From: an uncultured Muribaculaceae bacterium | GTDB taxonomy: Bacteria > Bacteroidota > Bacteroidia > Bacteroidales > Muribaculaceae | NCBI GenBank assembly: GCA_944321865.1 | Contig: CALUMZ010000012.1 | Span: 1-53,289 of the forward strand | Length of the DNA: 53,289 nucleotides | Reading direction: 5' to 3' | Shown here: piece after piece, positions 16,436-24,766 of the stretch | Layout of the letters: the number at the start of each line of letters is the position of its first letter | How positions within the stretch are numbered: position 1 is the first letter of the stretch | The notes under the pieces: generated by a model | Database searches by the model: none | Seen by the model: the letters and a program-made list of their open reading frames with translations, nothing else | Told to the model about the DNA's origin: nothing | Made by a program: the position numbers and the translations under genes

Positions 16436-16999
16436 TTATTTAGCTTTTATGACTACTTTGCATCCTTTGAATCCATTGTTTATCAACTCATTAAGTTGCT
16501 CTACCGATGGATTGCGCATACCTTCGACAATATACATCTCCTCAAATGGTTTGCGGTATTTCACATGCTTCAGTATCTCATCGACCGATGGAGCCGAAGG
16601 CATACTTGCATACACGTCATAAGTATAGTCGGTAAATACCGAATTGGCCGACACTCCCCGGCGATCCCACAAATATCCGTCGGCAAGTTCTACCGGAGTA
16701 GCATATTTACCGTTCCTTATCAAATCGCTTGGAGCGGGATATGACACTATGCGGGAACCCGAATTATCAAGTCTGACCGGCACAAGATTATTATAATTGC
16801 CCTTGGTCTTGTAAATAACCACCGGGGCAACCATAGCAACAGGCGATTTTGTCCCTCCGCCGACAGCCGTCACCGCATCATGACTAAGCGCAGGCTGCAA
16901 GGTACCACCTGATTCCGAAACATCTTGCGACGAGCGGCAGGATACGAGCAACATTGTTACTTGAAACATCAATATCAAAAGAATGCAATTTTTTTTCAT
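16436..16999 (-). CDS. Lipoprotein of unknown function in the murF-alr operon
   Basis: 187 residues from the ATG at 16999; two more codons with an upstream start are possible. The lipoprotein signal MKKNCILLILMFQVTMLLVSC ends in the lipobox LVSC. A low-complexity stretch follows (to about residue 55). The conserved-looking body is VVIYKTKGNYNNLVPVRLDNSGSRIVSYPAPSDL, then RNGKYATPVELADGYLWDRRGVSANSVFTDYTY, and a C-terminal helix pair ending in a predicted beta strand (CKVVIKAK). It starts 12 bases after the murF-alr stop, so it belongs to that operon. A role in the cell envelope is inferred from signal and context; no catalytic motif is seen. Confidence 0.75.
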   Translation of the reverse strand: MKKNCILLILMFQVTMLLVSCRSSQDVSESGGTLQPALSHDAVTAVGGGTKSPVAMVAPVVIYKTKGNYNNLVPVRLDNSGSRIVSYPAPSDLIRNGKYATPVELADGYLWDRRGVSANSVFTDYTYDVYASMPSAPSVDEILKHVKYRKPFEEMYIVEGMRNPSVEQLNELINNGFKGCKVVIKAK

Positions 17000-17011
17000 A
17001 ACCACAGAAAT

Positions 17012-19489
17012 TTATTCACGGAAATAAACACGTTTTACGCGTTCGGAAACAGATGTCAACACTTCGTATGGAATAGTGCCGCGCACTTCGGCAAGAGTGC
17101 CAACGGGGACATGGCGCCCGAAGATTTCGATTTGGTCGCCCACCGAACATTCGGCATCGGTCACGTCTATCATGCACAAGTCCATGCAAATATTGCCCAC
17201 CGTAGGGCATAACGTGCCATTTACAAGCATGCTGATGTTTCCGTTGCCAAAATGGCGGTCGATGCCATCGGCATACCCCACAGGGATAGTTGCTATGCGT
17301 GACTTGCGGCTCAGTACTCCGCGACGGCCGTAGCCTATGGTTGTACCGGCAGGCCATTCCTTGATGGAAATAATAACCGAATAAAGCGACGACACAGGCA
17401 GCAAGTCGGTCTTTCCTTCAATTGGCGACACACCATACAGGCCTATGCCAAGGCGCACCATGTCATGCTGCTGCTCGGGAAACCGCAAGATTCCCGCCGT
17501 GTTGAGAATATGTCGCATTATGCGGTGAGGGAATGCAGCTTGCAGCATGTCGCAACATTCATCGAAATAAGCGAACTGCATCTGCGTATACTCGTCTTGC
17601 GCCGGCTCGTCGGCCACACACAAATGTGAAAATACCGACACGGGACGTATCGCACTTTGGCCTCGCAGCACTTTTATCAACTCGGGCAACTCCTCTTTCA
17701 CAAACCCCAAGCGGTGCATCCCGGTATCGAGCTTGATATGCACGGGATAATCCGATATGCCGAATTTCTCAGCCTCCCTTATGATTCTGCGGCATTCTTC
17801 AAGGCTGAACACTTCGGGTTCAAGCCTGTAAGAAAACATAGCTTTGTAATTAACCACCGTCGGGTTAAGGACCATTATAGGCATTGTTATTCCCGACTTG
17901 CGCAAGTCTACCCCCTCATCGTGTACAGCCACCGCAAGGTAACTTGCTCCGGCATCTTGCAACGTCTTGGCAAGAGCATACGAACAACCGGCACCGTAAC
18001 CCGAAGCTTTGACCATGCATATTATTTTAGTCTCGGGCTTCAACTTGGAACGGTAAAACTTGTAGTTATGCACCACCGAGTCAAGATTCACTTCAAGCAC
18101 CGTCTGGTGCTGCTTGGCCTCGAGCAAGTCGGCTATCTGTTTAAAATCAAATTCAGGCGCACCTTTTATCAATATCAACTCGTCTTCAAAATCACTTTGC
18201 GACACATTTTGCAGGAAATCGGCGGTCGATTCAAAAAAGCGTGAATTAACATCAAAGTAACGAGCATTTCGGCACATTTCGGGTCCAATGCCTATAATGC
18301 GATTCACACGTTTCTGTTCAAGCAATTCGGCTACATAGCCATACAACTCGTCGCGGCTATATGCCTCATGCAGCACATCCGACAGTATCACCGTCATCGA
18401 CATGCCCGGTTTTGCACGGCGCGTCATGAAATCGATGGCCGGTGCAAGCGAATTAAAGTCGCTGGTGTAGCTATCCACTATTACAAGGCAATTGTTTATA
18501 CCTTCCATGACATTCAGCCGCGTACCCACAGGCGTAAGTTTTGCCACACGCTCGGCAATAACCTCGGGCTTGACGTGCAAATAAATCATAGTGGCAATGC
18601 AATTGACCACATTCTCTATATCGCTATCCTTTGTAAACGGCACATGTACCTTGTTTTCAATGCCAAGGAACGAATATGTGACATCCGACCCCTTCTCCCC
18701 TTTCACAATCGAAGTGACGGCAAGAGGACGATCGGCATCGTGGCTCGACCAAGCGATTTCTTGCGCTATGGCAAGAATAGGCATTACCGCCTCGCGTATC
18801 AGCTTGTAATCGGCACAATATATTATGCAATCACATGCCGTGAGCAATTGAGTTTTTTCATGTATCTTTTGCTGCATCGACTCGAAACCTTCGTTATGCT
18901 CATCCCCGAGGTTGGTGATTATACCCACAGTGGGGCGTATCATCGATTGCAACGCTACCATCTCGCCCGGCATCGAAATTCCGGCCTCAATAATGGCAAG
19001 ATCGGTATTTTCATCGATTTCCCACAACGACAGCGGTACACCAATCTGCGAATTGTAGCTGCGCGGGCTGCGCACAATGTTAAAATCGTCCTTGAGCAAT
19101 TGGTACAACCATTCCTTGACTGTGGTTTTCCCTTTGCTGCCTGTAATGGCTATCACCGGTATGTCGAAACGACGGCGATGATAAGTGGCTATCGATTGCA
19201 ATGCGGCACGCGAGTTGGGCACAACAAGGAAATTAGCATCGTCGAGCAATTCGGGAGGCACGCATGTAATATTGTCGACCACAAAATTGCGCACTCCGCG
19301 CTCATATAATTGTCCTATATATAAATGTCCGTCGTTGTTATTTGTCCGTATGGCAAAAAACAATGTTTCGGCCGGATAAGTCAAAGAACGCGAATCAGTC
19401 AACAAATGACTGATTTCCGCACTTTTGTCGCTAAGCGTGTCTTGCGGTATGCGCAATATCGACGCTATTTCTTTAATAGGATACTTCAT
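17012..19489 (-). CDS. murF-alr: Fused MurF ligase / alanine racemase
   Basis: 825 residues. Residues 1-455 are MurF, which adds D-Ala-D-Ala to the UDP-MurNAc-tripeptide: ATP loop ITGSKGKTTVKEW (about 115-127), then SYNSQIGVPLSLWEI, EAGISMPGEM and NLGDEHNEGF. Residues about 460-825 are alanine racemase, which makes D-Ala: the PLP lysine sits in ICMVKASGYGAG, and RLGIGLYGVSP, IGYGRRG and ATIPVGYADGIDR are racemase signatures. The racemase so feeds the substrate branch of the ligase on one chain. This fusion is typical of Bacteroidota. The ATG overlaps the GSCFA stop by four bases (ATGA), so translation is coupled. Confidence 0.95.
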   Translation of the reverse strand: MKYPIKEIASILRIPQDTLSDKSAEISHLLTDSRSLTYPAETLFFAIRTNNNDGHLYIGQLYERGVRNFVVDNITCVPPELLDDANFLVVPNSRAALQSIATYHRRRFDIPVIAITGSKGKTTVKEWLYQLLKDDFNIVRSPRSYNSQIGVPLSLWEIDENTDLAIIEAGISMPGEMVALQSMIRPTVGIITNLGDEHNEGFESMQQKIHEKTQLLTACDCIIYCADYKLIREAVMPILAIAQEIAWSSHDADRPLAVTSIVKGEKGSDVTYSFLGIENKVHVPFTKDSDIENVVNCIATMIYLHVKPEVIAERVAKLTPVGTRLNVMEGINNCLVIVDSYTSDFNSLAPAIDFMTRRAKPGMSMTVILSDVLHEAYSRDELYGYVAELLEQKRVNRIIGIGPEMCRNARYFDVNSRFFESTADFLQNVSQSDFEDELILIKGAPEFDFKQIADLLEAKQHQTVLEVNLDSVVHNYKFYRSKLKPETKIICMVKASGYGAGCSYALAKTLQDAGASYLAVAVHDEGVDLRKSGITMPIMVLNPTVVNYKAMFSYRLEPEVFSLEECRRIIREAEKFGISDYPVHIKLDTGMHRLGFVKEELPELIKVLRGQSAIRPVSVFSHLCVADEPAQDEYTQMQFAYFDECCDMLQAAFPHRIMRHILNTAGILRFPEQQHDMVRLGIGLYGVSPIEGKTDLLPVSSLYSVIISIKEWPAGTTIGYGRRGVLSRKSRIATIPVGYADGIDRHFGNGNISMLVNGTLCPTVGNICMDLCMIDVTDAECSVGDQIEIFGRHVPVGTLAEVRGTIPYEVLTSVSERVKRVYFRE

Positions 19490-20487
19490 AATTCCTTACA
19501 GGTTATGTAGTGTTTTAAATAGTCCAATTTTGTAATATGCGGATAACGGAGTGCCATGTCGGCCAATGATTGACGTACCTTTCCGGCAAACTGTTTTACG
19601 GCTTCGGTATTACTGCTCATCGGCTTGTGGGCAAGCATTCTCGACAGACGTTCGCATTGTTCGGCTTTTTGGCGTTCCGTGTCGTTGAAAAATGCCGTTT
19701 TAAACAATTCCCACACATAATTTACCGCCACATCGGATGGATGCGCCATATCGGCTGCATAAAAACGATAATCACGCAAGTCGTCATTCAATATCTCATA
19801 GGCAGGAAAGTAGTGGCAATAGGCTGAATGCAACGATACCACTTGATGTGCCGCTACTGTCAACAGGCTTTTGCTCAAGTGATTCATCGGTAATCCGTCG
19901 GCAAGATGTCTGATAGGACTTACTGTAAAAATAATGCTTGCTCCGGCATTGAAACCATGCACTTGGGCAGCTATGCAGTCGAGCGCCTTGACAATTTCAT
20001 CGATGCTGCACAAACTACGCACGAAATTCGCAGATGGCAATTTGTGACAATTGTTCACCACAAGCCCCGACTCGGCAAGCCTGTAAACAAACGAAGTGCC
20101 AAGTGTGACAAACAGATGCGAACATCGTGCCAGCTGCTCATGTCCGCGCATTATGCTTGCATTCATATTCTCCATCGCCGCTTCACGATTCATACCTGAA
20201 AACCGTGAATGGAACATGAAATGGTTCCACAAGCCATTTGCCGAAAACATATCGTCGGCAGCCACACTCTTACCCGAAACAAGAATATCGATACACTCAC
20301 ACAACGATATGGGGTTATAAGTTGTACCAAAAGGATTTATAACAGCATCGACCATAGCCCCTTGCAAGCGCACCCCCATGTTGTCGGAGAAACATGAACC
20401 CATAAGCAACACACTACCATCGTGTTTCAATGGTGGAAACAATTGTTCTTTAATATCTATGGCAGTCCTGAATTGCATAGGCATCAT
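19486..20487 (-). CDS. GSCFA-domain protein
   Basis: 333 residues. The name-giving motif appears as LLMGSCFSDNMG near residues 28-39, followed by NPFGTTYNPISL. Later blocks are FVTLGTSFVYRL, NCHKLP, FTVSPIRHLADG and SAYCHYFPAYEILNDDLRDYRFYAADMAHPS, with a Gly-Ser, Gly-Thr-Ser and Asp-x-x-His-Pro arrangement like SGNH-type hydrolases. The family is of uncertain function, mostly found in Bacteroidota; a role in acylating or deacylating an envelope glycan is inferred. It is the first gene of the operon with murF-alr and the lipoprotein. Its promoter contains a dyad shared with the promoter of the U32 gene. Confidence 0.88.
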   Translation of the reverse strand: MMPMQFRTAIDIKEQLFPPLKHDGSVLLMGSCFSDNMGVRLQGAMVDAVINPFGTTYNPISLCECIDILVSGKSVAADDMFSANGLWNHFMFHSRFSGMNREAAMENMNASIMRGHEQLARCSHLFVTLGTSFVYRLAESGLVVNNCHKLPSANFVRSLCSIDEIVKALDCIAAQVHGFNAGASIIFTVSPIRHLADGLPMNHLSKSLLTVAAHQVVSLHSAYCHYFPAYEILNDDLRDYRFYAADMAHPSDVAVNYVWELFKTAFFNDTERQKAEQCERLSRMLAHKPMSSNTEAVKQFAGKVRQSLADMALRYPHITKLDYLKHYITCKEL

Positions 20488-20510
20488 ATTCCTGCTTTAT
20501 ATGCTTTATG

Positions 20511-20544
20511 CAAATTTAACCCAAAACGGTCATTAGACCGCAAA
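20511..20544 (-). promoter_or_regulatory. Promoter of the GSCFA-murF/alr operon with dyad operator
   Basis: Minus strand: TTTG (20541-20544), then the dyad CGGTC-TAAT-GACCG (20527-20540), eight more bases TTTTGGGT, and the -7 box TAAATTTG (20511-20518); spacer 22. The same arrangement, 32 of 34 bases identical, lies at 45295-45328. The transcript would begin about 17 bases before the start codon. Confidence 0.7.
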
Positions 20545-20611
20545 TGTTTATTAAAAAAATGCTTTTTATGCCGCTTTTTAGTTTTTGCCGATATTTTTTA
20601 AAAGCAAGATA

Positions 20612-21045
20612 GCGGCTTCGCAGCTGCCGAACTATGGCTCGCAACTGTGTTTTCTGACAGATCCTTAAAAACGCCAACCGACCAATGTCACGGAGGGTGT
20701 ATCAAAATGCGATTTTGCCATGAGTAGAGACGTGGCGTGCCGCGTCTCGATGTTCGCAACAACATATAAAACATTCAATATCAATAATTTATCCAACCAG
20801 ATTGTAGAGACGCAAAATTTTGCGTCTCTACTGCCACATTGAAATGATATTTTTGATACACCCCCTCCGAAAATACGGTTGCGAACAAATATAGTGGTGG
20901 CTGCGGAGATGCCGCACTAACTCCGTCTGTCTCTTGTTCGGCATCTCCGAAGCCGTGCTTGTGTGGGGCTGTATGTCCTCGGGTTTCGCTCCCTGACGGT
21001 CGCTCCACGCCGAGGTTAAGCATAGTTCGGCAGCTCCGCTGCCGC
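20612..21045. repeat. Split palindrome flanking repeat copy B
   Basis: The 25-base arm at 20612-20636 (ends CTGCCGAACTATG) is an imperfect inverted copy of the arm at 21021-21045 (begins CATAGTTCGGCAG); the inner 14-15 bases are identical. Between them lie copy B and further GC-rich hairpins. The arms share vocabulary (CTTCGGAGATGCCGAAC) with the giant palindrome inside copy D, so the two are probably the same family, here opened by an insertion. Confidence 0.6.
20693..20867. repeat. Interspersed palindromic repeat, copy B (long form)
   Basis: Ends are inverted: GGAGGGTGTATCAAAA at the left and TTTTGATACACCCCCTCC at the right. Inside are two palindromes: GAGACG...CGTCTC at about 20734-20755 with a GC-rich core, and the 28-base GTAGAGACGCAAAA palindrome at about 20804-20831. 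No ORF. Small size, terminal inverted repeats and several copies fit a non-autonomous element of the MITE or REP type. Confidence 0.8.
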
Positions 21046-21166
21046 TTCCTTGGTTTAACGCGAATGATAGAAGACGGCAAAATAGACCATATTCGTCATG
21101 TTTGTCCCTGAAAAACTGTACAACTGTGTTTTCGGACTGACCCAAAACAAGAAGGGGGGCAGGTAC

Positions 21167-21204
21167 AAAAACAAAGCGGGAAACCTGCTTTTGCAGATTT
21201 CCCG
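21167..21204 (-). terminator. Intrinsic terminator of tRNA-Gln
   Basis: On the minus strand, 11 bases after the tRNA: CGGGAAA.CTGC pairs with GCAG.TTTCCCG (21177-21204) with a TTTT/AAAA loop, followed by CTTTGTTTTTG. Confidence 0.8.
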
Positions 21205-21214
21205 ACTGTGTGAG

Positions 21215-21285
21215 TTGTCTTACGAGGATTCGAACCTCGACAGGCAGAACCAAAAACTGCAGTGCTACCATTACACCATAAGACA
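21215..21285 (-). tRNA. tRNA-Gln (anticodon TTG)
   Basis: 71 bases on the minus strand. Acceptor stem TGTCTTA/TAAGACA, with T8 in place; D arm with GGTGTAATGGTAGCA; anticodon stem GCAGT/TCTGC (one T-T pair next to the loop) with loop TTTTGGT, so anticodon TTG; T arm CGAGG-TTCGAAT-CCTCG; discriminator A73. CCA is not encoded. It has its own promoter box upstream and a terminator downstream, so it is a single-tRNA unit. The open frame across it is a shadow. Confidence 0.92.
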
Positions 21286-21322
21286 ATCCTCTCAACCAAG
21301 ACTCATCGTCCCAATTGCGGTG

Positions 21323-21354
21323 CAAAGTTAACCATAATACATGAAACCGGCAAG
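21323..21354 (-). promoter_or_regulatory. Promoter of tRNA-Gln
   Basis: Minus strand: TAACTTTG at 21323-21330 with CTTG (21351-21354) 20 bases upstream, close to the consensus TTTG-N20-TAnnTTTG. The tRNA starts about 38 bases downstream of the box. Confidence 0.6.
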
Positions 21355-21483
21355 TCTTTTCACATATTTTTTCGTCATGCGGCATAAAAAATCTTTTGTT
21401 ACTTGAATTTTACTACTTTTTCCGAGACTTCGGGCAACACAGTGCGGCATGATGCAGTGAAATATTATCATGTGTCATCATTA

Positions 21484-21512
21484 CTCATTGTAATGAGATT
21501 GTTGTAACTTTG
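21484..21512 (+). promoter_or_regulatory. Promoter of the second MATE gene with dyad operator
   Basis: The -7 box TAACTTTG is at 21505-21512. Directly upstream, a perfect dyad CTCATT-GT-AATGAG lies at 21484-21497, where a bound regulator would cover the polymerase site. This fits a repressor-controlled exporter; the regulator is not encoded next to it. Confidence 0.55.
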
Positions 21513-21536
21513 CAGTCGGAAATTTCTCGCTGCACG

Positions 21537-22919
21537 ATGAACAGCTCCAAAGATACCGATAGGTTATATGAATTAAAACAATTGCCGGTTGGCAAGCTGT
21601 TATGGAAATACAGCCTGCCTGCCATTGTCGGTATTGTAGTAATGTCTCTTTATAATATTGTCGACCGCATATTCATAGGACAAGGCGTCGGTCCCGATGC
21701 AATAGCCGGACTTGCCATAACATTCCCGGTGATGAATCTTACCTCGGCCATAGGCATGCTCATAGGCGTGGGCGCGGCTTCGCGCGTGTCGATTGTGCTT
21801 GGGCAAAACAACAAGGAGATGGCTTTCAAGATACTGGGTAACAGCATAATCATGACACTGGTGCTGGGTGCGTGCTATATAACGTTTTTCGCAATTTTCA
21901 TGGACGACATTCTGCGCCTTTTCGGAGCCAGCGAGCGGACACTGCCCTACGCGCACGATTTCATGATGTATATTCTGCCCGGAATGCTGATGATGAACCT
22001 TTGCTATTCCTACAACAACATAATGCGGGCATCGGGATACCCCACACGCGCAATGATAACCATGATAATCGGCGCAGGATTGAATGTAATTCTTGCTCCC
22101 ATCTTCATCTTCGCTCTAAAATGGGGAATAAAAGGTGCGGCGATTGCCTCCGACATTTCCATGGGCGTATCGGCGGCTTTCGTGATGCTCCACTTCATGT
22201 CGGCCAAGAGCGAGATTCATTTCAAAAAAGGCATATACAGGCTTGAAAAAACAATCTTGCTGTCGATAATTTCAATCGGGGCCGCACCGTTCTTGATCAA
22301 CTGTGCCGGTTGCGCCATCAATGCCATTGTCAACAACATGCTTTTCAAGCATGGAGGAGACTCGGCCGTGGCCTCGATGGGCATCTTTACCACCTACACG
22401 CAACTGCTCGTGATGGTGGTAATAGGGATATGCCAAGGCATGCAACCCATAGTGGGATATAACTATGGGGCACGGCAATTCAACCGGTTGCGGCGCACAT
22501 ATTTTCTTGCGGTGGGAGCTTCGACTGTGCTGTGCACATTGGGGTCGATATTGTCACTCAGCTTCCCGCAATACATTGCAATGGCATTCACAGTTGACGG
22601 CGATTTAATAAAAGCTATAGTCAAAAGTCTAAGCATCACCACATTGGTATTTTGGGGAGTGGGATTTCAAGTTGTATCCACCAACTTTTTCCAATCGCTC
22701 GGCATGGCAAAAAAATCTATTTTCCTAAGCCTGACGCGTCAAATAATATTCCTGATACCGCTATTGTTCATTCTCCCACCCCACTTTGGGCTTGATGGCG
22801 TGTGGGCTGCGTTTCCGTCGGCCGATGCATTGGCAATCGTAATCACTGCCATAATGATATTCAAGCAATTCAGAATATTGAAACGCATGGAAATTTCTCC
22901 CGAAACGACGACGATATAA
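21537..22919 (+). CDS. MATE-family multidrug exporter (MepA-like)
   Basis: 460 residues from the ATG at 21537; an earlier in-frame start would lie inside the promoter. About 12 membrane helices. The N-terminus LPVGKLLWKYSLPAIVGIVVMSLYNIVDRIFIGQGVGPDAIAGLAI is the signature start of the MepA/DinF type of MATE exporter. QGMQPIVGYNYGA in the second half is the matching loop. It exports organic cations or other toxic compounds against Na+ or H+. It has an own promoter with a perfect dyad and is followed after 35 bases by a small DMT-type membrane protein, probably cotranscribed. Confidence 0.88.
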   Translation: MNSSKDTDRLYELKQLPVGKLLWKYSLPAIVGIVVMSLYNIVDRIFIGQGVGPDAIAGLAITFPVMNLTSAIGMLIGVGAASRVSIVLGQNNKEMAFKILGNSIIMTLVLGACYITFFAIFMDDILRLFGASERTLPYAHDFMMYILPGMLMMNLCYSYNNIMRASGYPTRAMITMIIGAGLNVILAPIFIFALKWGIKGAAIASDISMGVSAAFVMLHFMSAKSEIHFKKGIYRLEKTILLSIISIGAAPFLINCAGCAINAIVNNMLFKHGGDSAVASMGIFTTYTQLLVMVVIGICQGMQPIVGYNYGARQFNRLRRTYFLAVGASTVLCTLGSILSLSFPQYIAMAFTVDGDLIKAIVKSLSITTLVFWGVGFQVVSTNFFQSLGMAKKSIFLSLTRQIIFLIPLLFILPPHFGLDGVWAAFPSADALAIVITAIMIFKQFRILKRMEISPETTTI

Positions 22920-22954
22920 TACAATAACCGATAAAAATAACAACAAAAAAAGAA

Positions 22955-23326
22955 ATGAAATCATTCTACACAATAGGCTTGCTGGTAATTTCCAACATGT
23001 TCATGACATTTGCTTGGTACGGGCACTTGAAAATGAAACAAGAGTTTAACTGGTTTGCCGAATTGCCACTGATTGGCGTGGTGGTGTTTGGTTGGGCAAT
23101 AGCATTTTTTGAATACCTGTTCCAAGTACCGGCCAACCGCATAGGATTCGTTGAAAACGGCGGACCGTTCACGCTGATGCAATTAAAAGTGATACAAGAA
23201 GTTATAACACTGATAGTGTTTACCATCTTCACAACCATCTTTTTCAAGGGCGAGGCGCTGCACTGGAACCATCTTGCAGCCTTTGTGTGCCTTGTGCTGG
23301 CCGTTTACTTCGTATTCATGAAATAA
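22955..23326 (+). CDS. DMT-family small membrane protein (DUF486)
   Basis: 123 residues, four membrane helices (about 5-22, 36-52, 72-96, 103-121). Motifs AWYGHLKM, GWAIAFFEYLFQVPANRIGF and FTLMQLKVIQEVITL are typical of the DUF486 group of drug/metabolite-type proteins. Function not established; the fold resembles one half of a small multidrug transporter. It lies 35 bases after the MATE gene, so both may act in export. It converges on the DUF4919-like gene. Confidence 0.85.
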   Translation: MKSFYTIGLLVISNMFMTFAWYGHLKMKQEFNWFAELPLIGVVVFGWAIAFFEYLFQVPANRIGFVENGGPFTLMQLKVIQEVITLIVFTIFTTIFFKGEALHWNHLAAFVCLVLAVYFVFMK

Positions 23327-23350
23327 AAAAACAGGTATCACACGCTCACA

Positions 23351-23944
23351 TTACAAAGCCGTAATGTTGAAAGGCGTGATGTCGAAAAACACTTCATGGT
23401 GCGGATAAAGGTTGCTTGGCTCGACAGATATGCGGTCAAACGAATGCAAGCCATCGATAATAAGCTCCTGACTGACGAAATTTTCTATTTCAAGCACGCT
23501 ACGCATGAGCATATACTCATCTTGGACACATATAACACAAAAAGCTGTCGCCTGCGATGTGCCGTCGCCTGTCGATGCTATGGCTTTAAGTAGCCGAGAG
23601 AAACGCCATGCCGCCACTTTCCATATATCATGTTCCTGTGGTACAATGCGCAACAGCGCATCGAGGGCATCAAGATTGAAAGGGTTGCGGCATGCTTCGT
23701 TCCATGCAAGACGCAACACTTCTTCCATGGCTCCCTCGTCCATCATGGCATTTATTGCCATTCGGCTAAAATCAATATCGGTATAGCCTCCGTTTCCGCC
23801 CACATAAGCCTGTGCCACGTATGCTTTTGCCAATTCTTCGCATGATAGTGTACTGTCAAGTTGTTCAAAACGTGTAACAAGCTCTTGTACCTTATCAGGA
23901 TTAGCGACAGCCCATTTCTCTATATCATCGCAATTTAAATACAT
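23351..23944 (-). CDS. Conserved protein, DUF4919-like, last gene of the exb operon
   Basis: 197 residues from the ATG at 23944, which overlaps the TonB stop by one base (TGATG); a GTG one codon earlier is possible. No signal peptide or membrane helix. Helical N-terminal half (LNCDDIEKWAVANPDKVQELVTRFEQLD, AYVAQAYVGGNGGYTDIDFSR), then RNPFNLDALDALLRI as in TPR-type helices, and a beta-rich C-terminus ending EVFFDITPFNITAL. AYVGQ.Y.. followed by a YNP-like segment recalls DUF4919. Function unknown; the position suggests a role connected with the Exb/TonB system. Confidence 0.65.
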   Translation of the reverse strand: MYLNCDDIEKWAVANPDKVQELVTRFEQLDSTLSCEELAKAYVAQAYVGGNGGYTDIDFSRMAINAMMDEGAMEEVLRLAWNEACRNPFNLDALDALLRIVPQEHDIWKVAAWRFSRLLKAIASTGDGTSQATAFCVICVQDEYMLMRSVLEIENFVSQELIIDGLHSFDRISVEPSNLYPHHEVFFDITPFNITAL

Positions 23945-24732
23945 CACCTAAAATTCCAAGTAATATAACCAATCGCTTCACCGACGGTACCCGTGGGTAC
24001 CTTGAAACGCGATTGCATTGCTGCCCGTTCGCAACTGTGGCGCACGTCGTTGTTGCTTGCTGCCGTGCCGCTTCCGCCGGTGCAACGGGCTTCGATCACC
24101 TGCCCGCGCGAGTTTACACGGACACGTATGACAACCGACCCTGTGACCGGGCTGCTCGGGTTTCCCCACCGCTCAAGCGTGTAACCGGCCGACAGACCCG
24201 ACACACCGGGAGAACCCGAACGCGCTCCCGTGGGGCTGTTTCCATCGGGCTGTCCTTCACTGCCACTCCCCTGCCTTGACGAATTATTAAAAGCACCTTG
24301 CACAAGCCTGTCGGTGCGACGCTCGGCCTCTTGCCTGCGGCGTATGCGTTCCTGCTCGGCAAGTTCGGCTTCGGTGGGACCGGCTTGCTCGGCTTCGCGG
24401 TCTACTTGCATGGGCGATTCCAAATCGGTCGACAATGCAGGAGTTGCCGACTCCCCTTCTACACCTGCATCGTCGGCATTGTCGCCGGTGTTTGCCTGCT
24501 CATCGGCCTGAGCCGACGATGCCGCCTGCAAATCGTCGGATTGCGGCAACACATTACCGCCCAACATCACATATTCGCCACCGAAGAATGTTATATCTTG
24601 CTTCACCATGTCGTCATCGGCAGGAATATCTTTATAATGTAAATAAGACAACACAAGAATAAGCAGCACCGCCACGTGAAAAATCACTGTTGCCGCCAAT
24701 GCCAGTCCTTTATTCTTGTCAGGATTATTCAT
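23944..24732 (-). CDS. tonB: TonB-like energy transducer
   Basis: 262 residues from the ATG at 24732; the frame is open upstream but that part overlaps the ExbD gene region and lacks sense. One membrane helix near the N-terminus (GLALAATVIFHVAVLLILVLSYLHY), a long Gln/Glu/Ala/Ser-rich periplasmic linker with a charged coil (TEAELAEQERIRRRQEAERR), and a C-terminal TonB-like domain (RWGNPSSPVTGSVVIRVRVNSRGQVIEARC...ITWNF). It would carry the energy of the ExbB-ExbD motor to outer-membrane receptors. It follows exbD after 34 bases. Confidence 0.82.
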   Translation of the reverse strand: MNNPDKNKGLALAATVIFHVAVLLILVLSYLHYKDIPADDDMVKQDITFFGGEYVMLGGNVLPQSDDLQAASSAQADEQANTGDNADDAGVEGESATPALSTDLESPMQVDREAEQAGPTEAELAEQERIRRRQEAERRTDRLVQGAFNNSSRQGSGSEGQPDGNSPTGARSGSPGVSGLSAGYTLERWGNPSSPVTGSVVIRVRVNSRGQVIEARCTGGSGTAASNNDVRHSCERAAMQSRFKVPTGTVGEAIGYITWNFR

Positions 24733-24766
24733 GCTTTCAATTAAAGTGCAATATGTATGTGTAATC

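Larger units (their letters stand above)
20545..21166. other. Repeat-rich intergenic region
   Basis: No convincing gene. It holds repeat copy B, an outer inverted repeat that encloses it, an inner hairpin built on the phrase GGCATCTCCGAAGCC (about 20908-20975), and a 13-base direct repeat CAACTGTGTTTTC at 20642-20654 and 21121-21133. The open frames crossing it are low-quality and run through the palindromes. Confidence 0.6.

Noticed and set aside
21096..21299. Open frame across tRNA-Gln on the minus strand
   Set aside because: Classic shadow of a tRNA gene (the CNGSTA...GSNPR pattern comes from the T and D arms).
20828..21385. 185-codon open frame through the repeats and tRNA
   Set aside because: Runs across palindromes and the tRNA, with no domain sense and no ribosome site.
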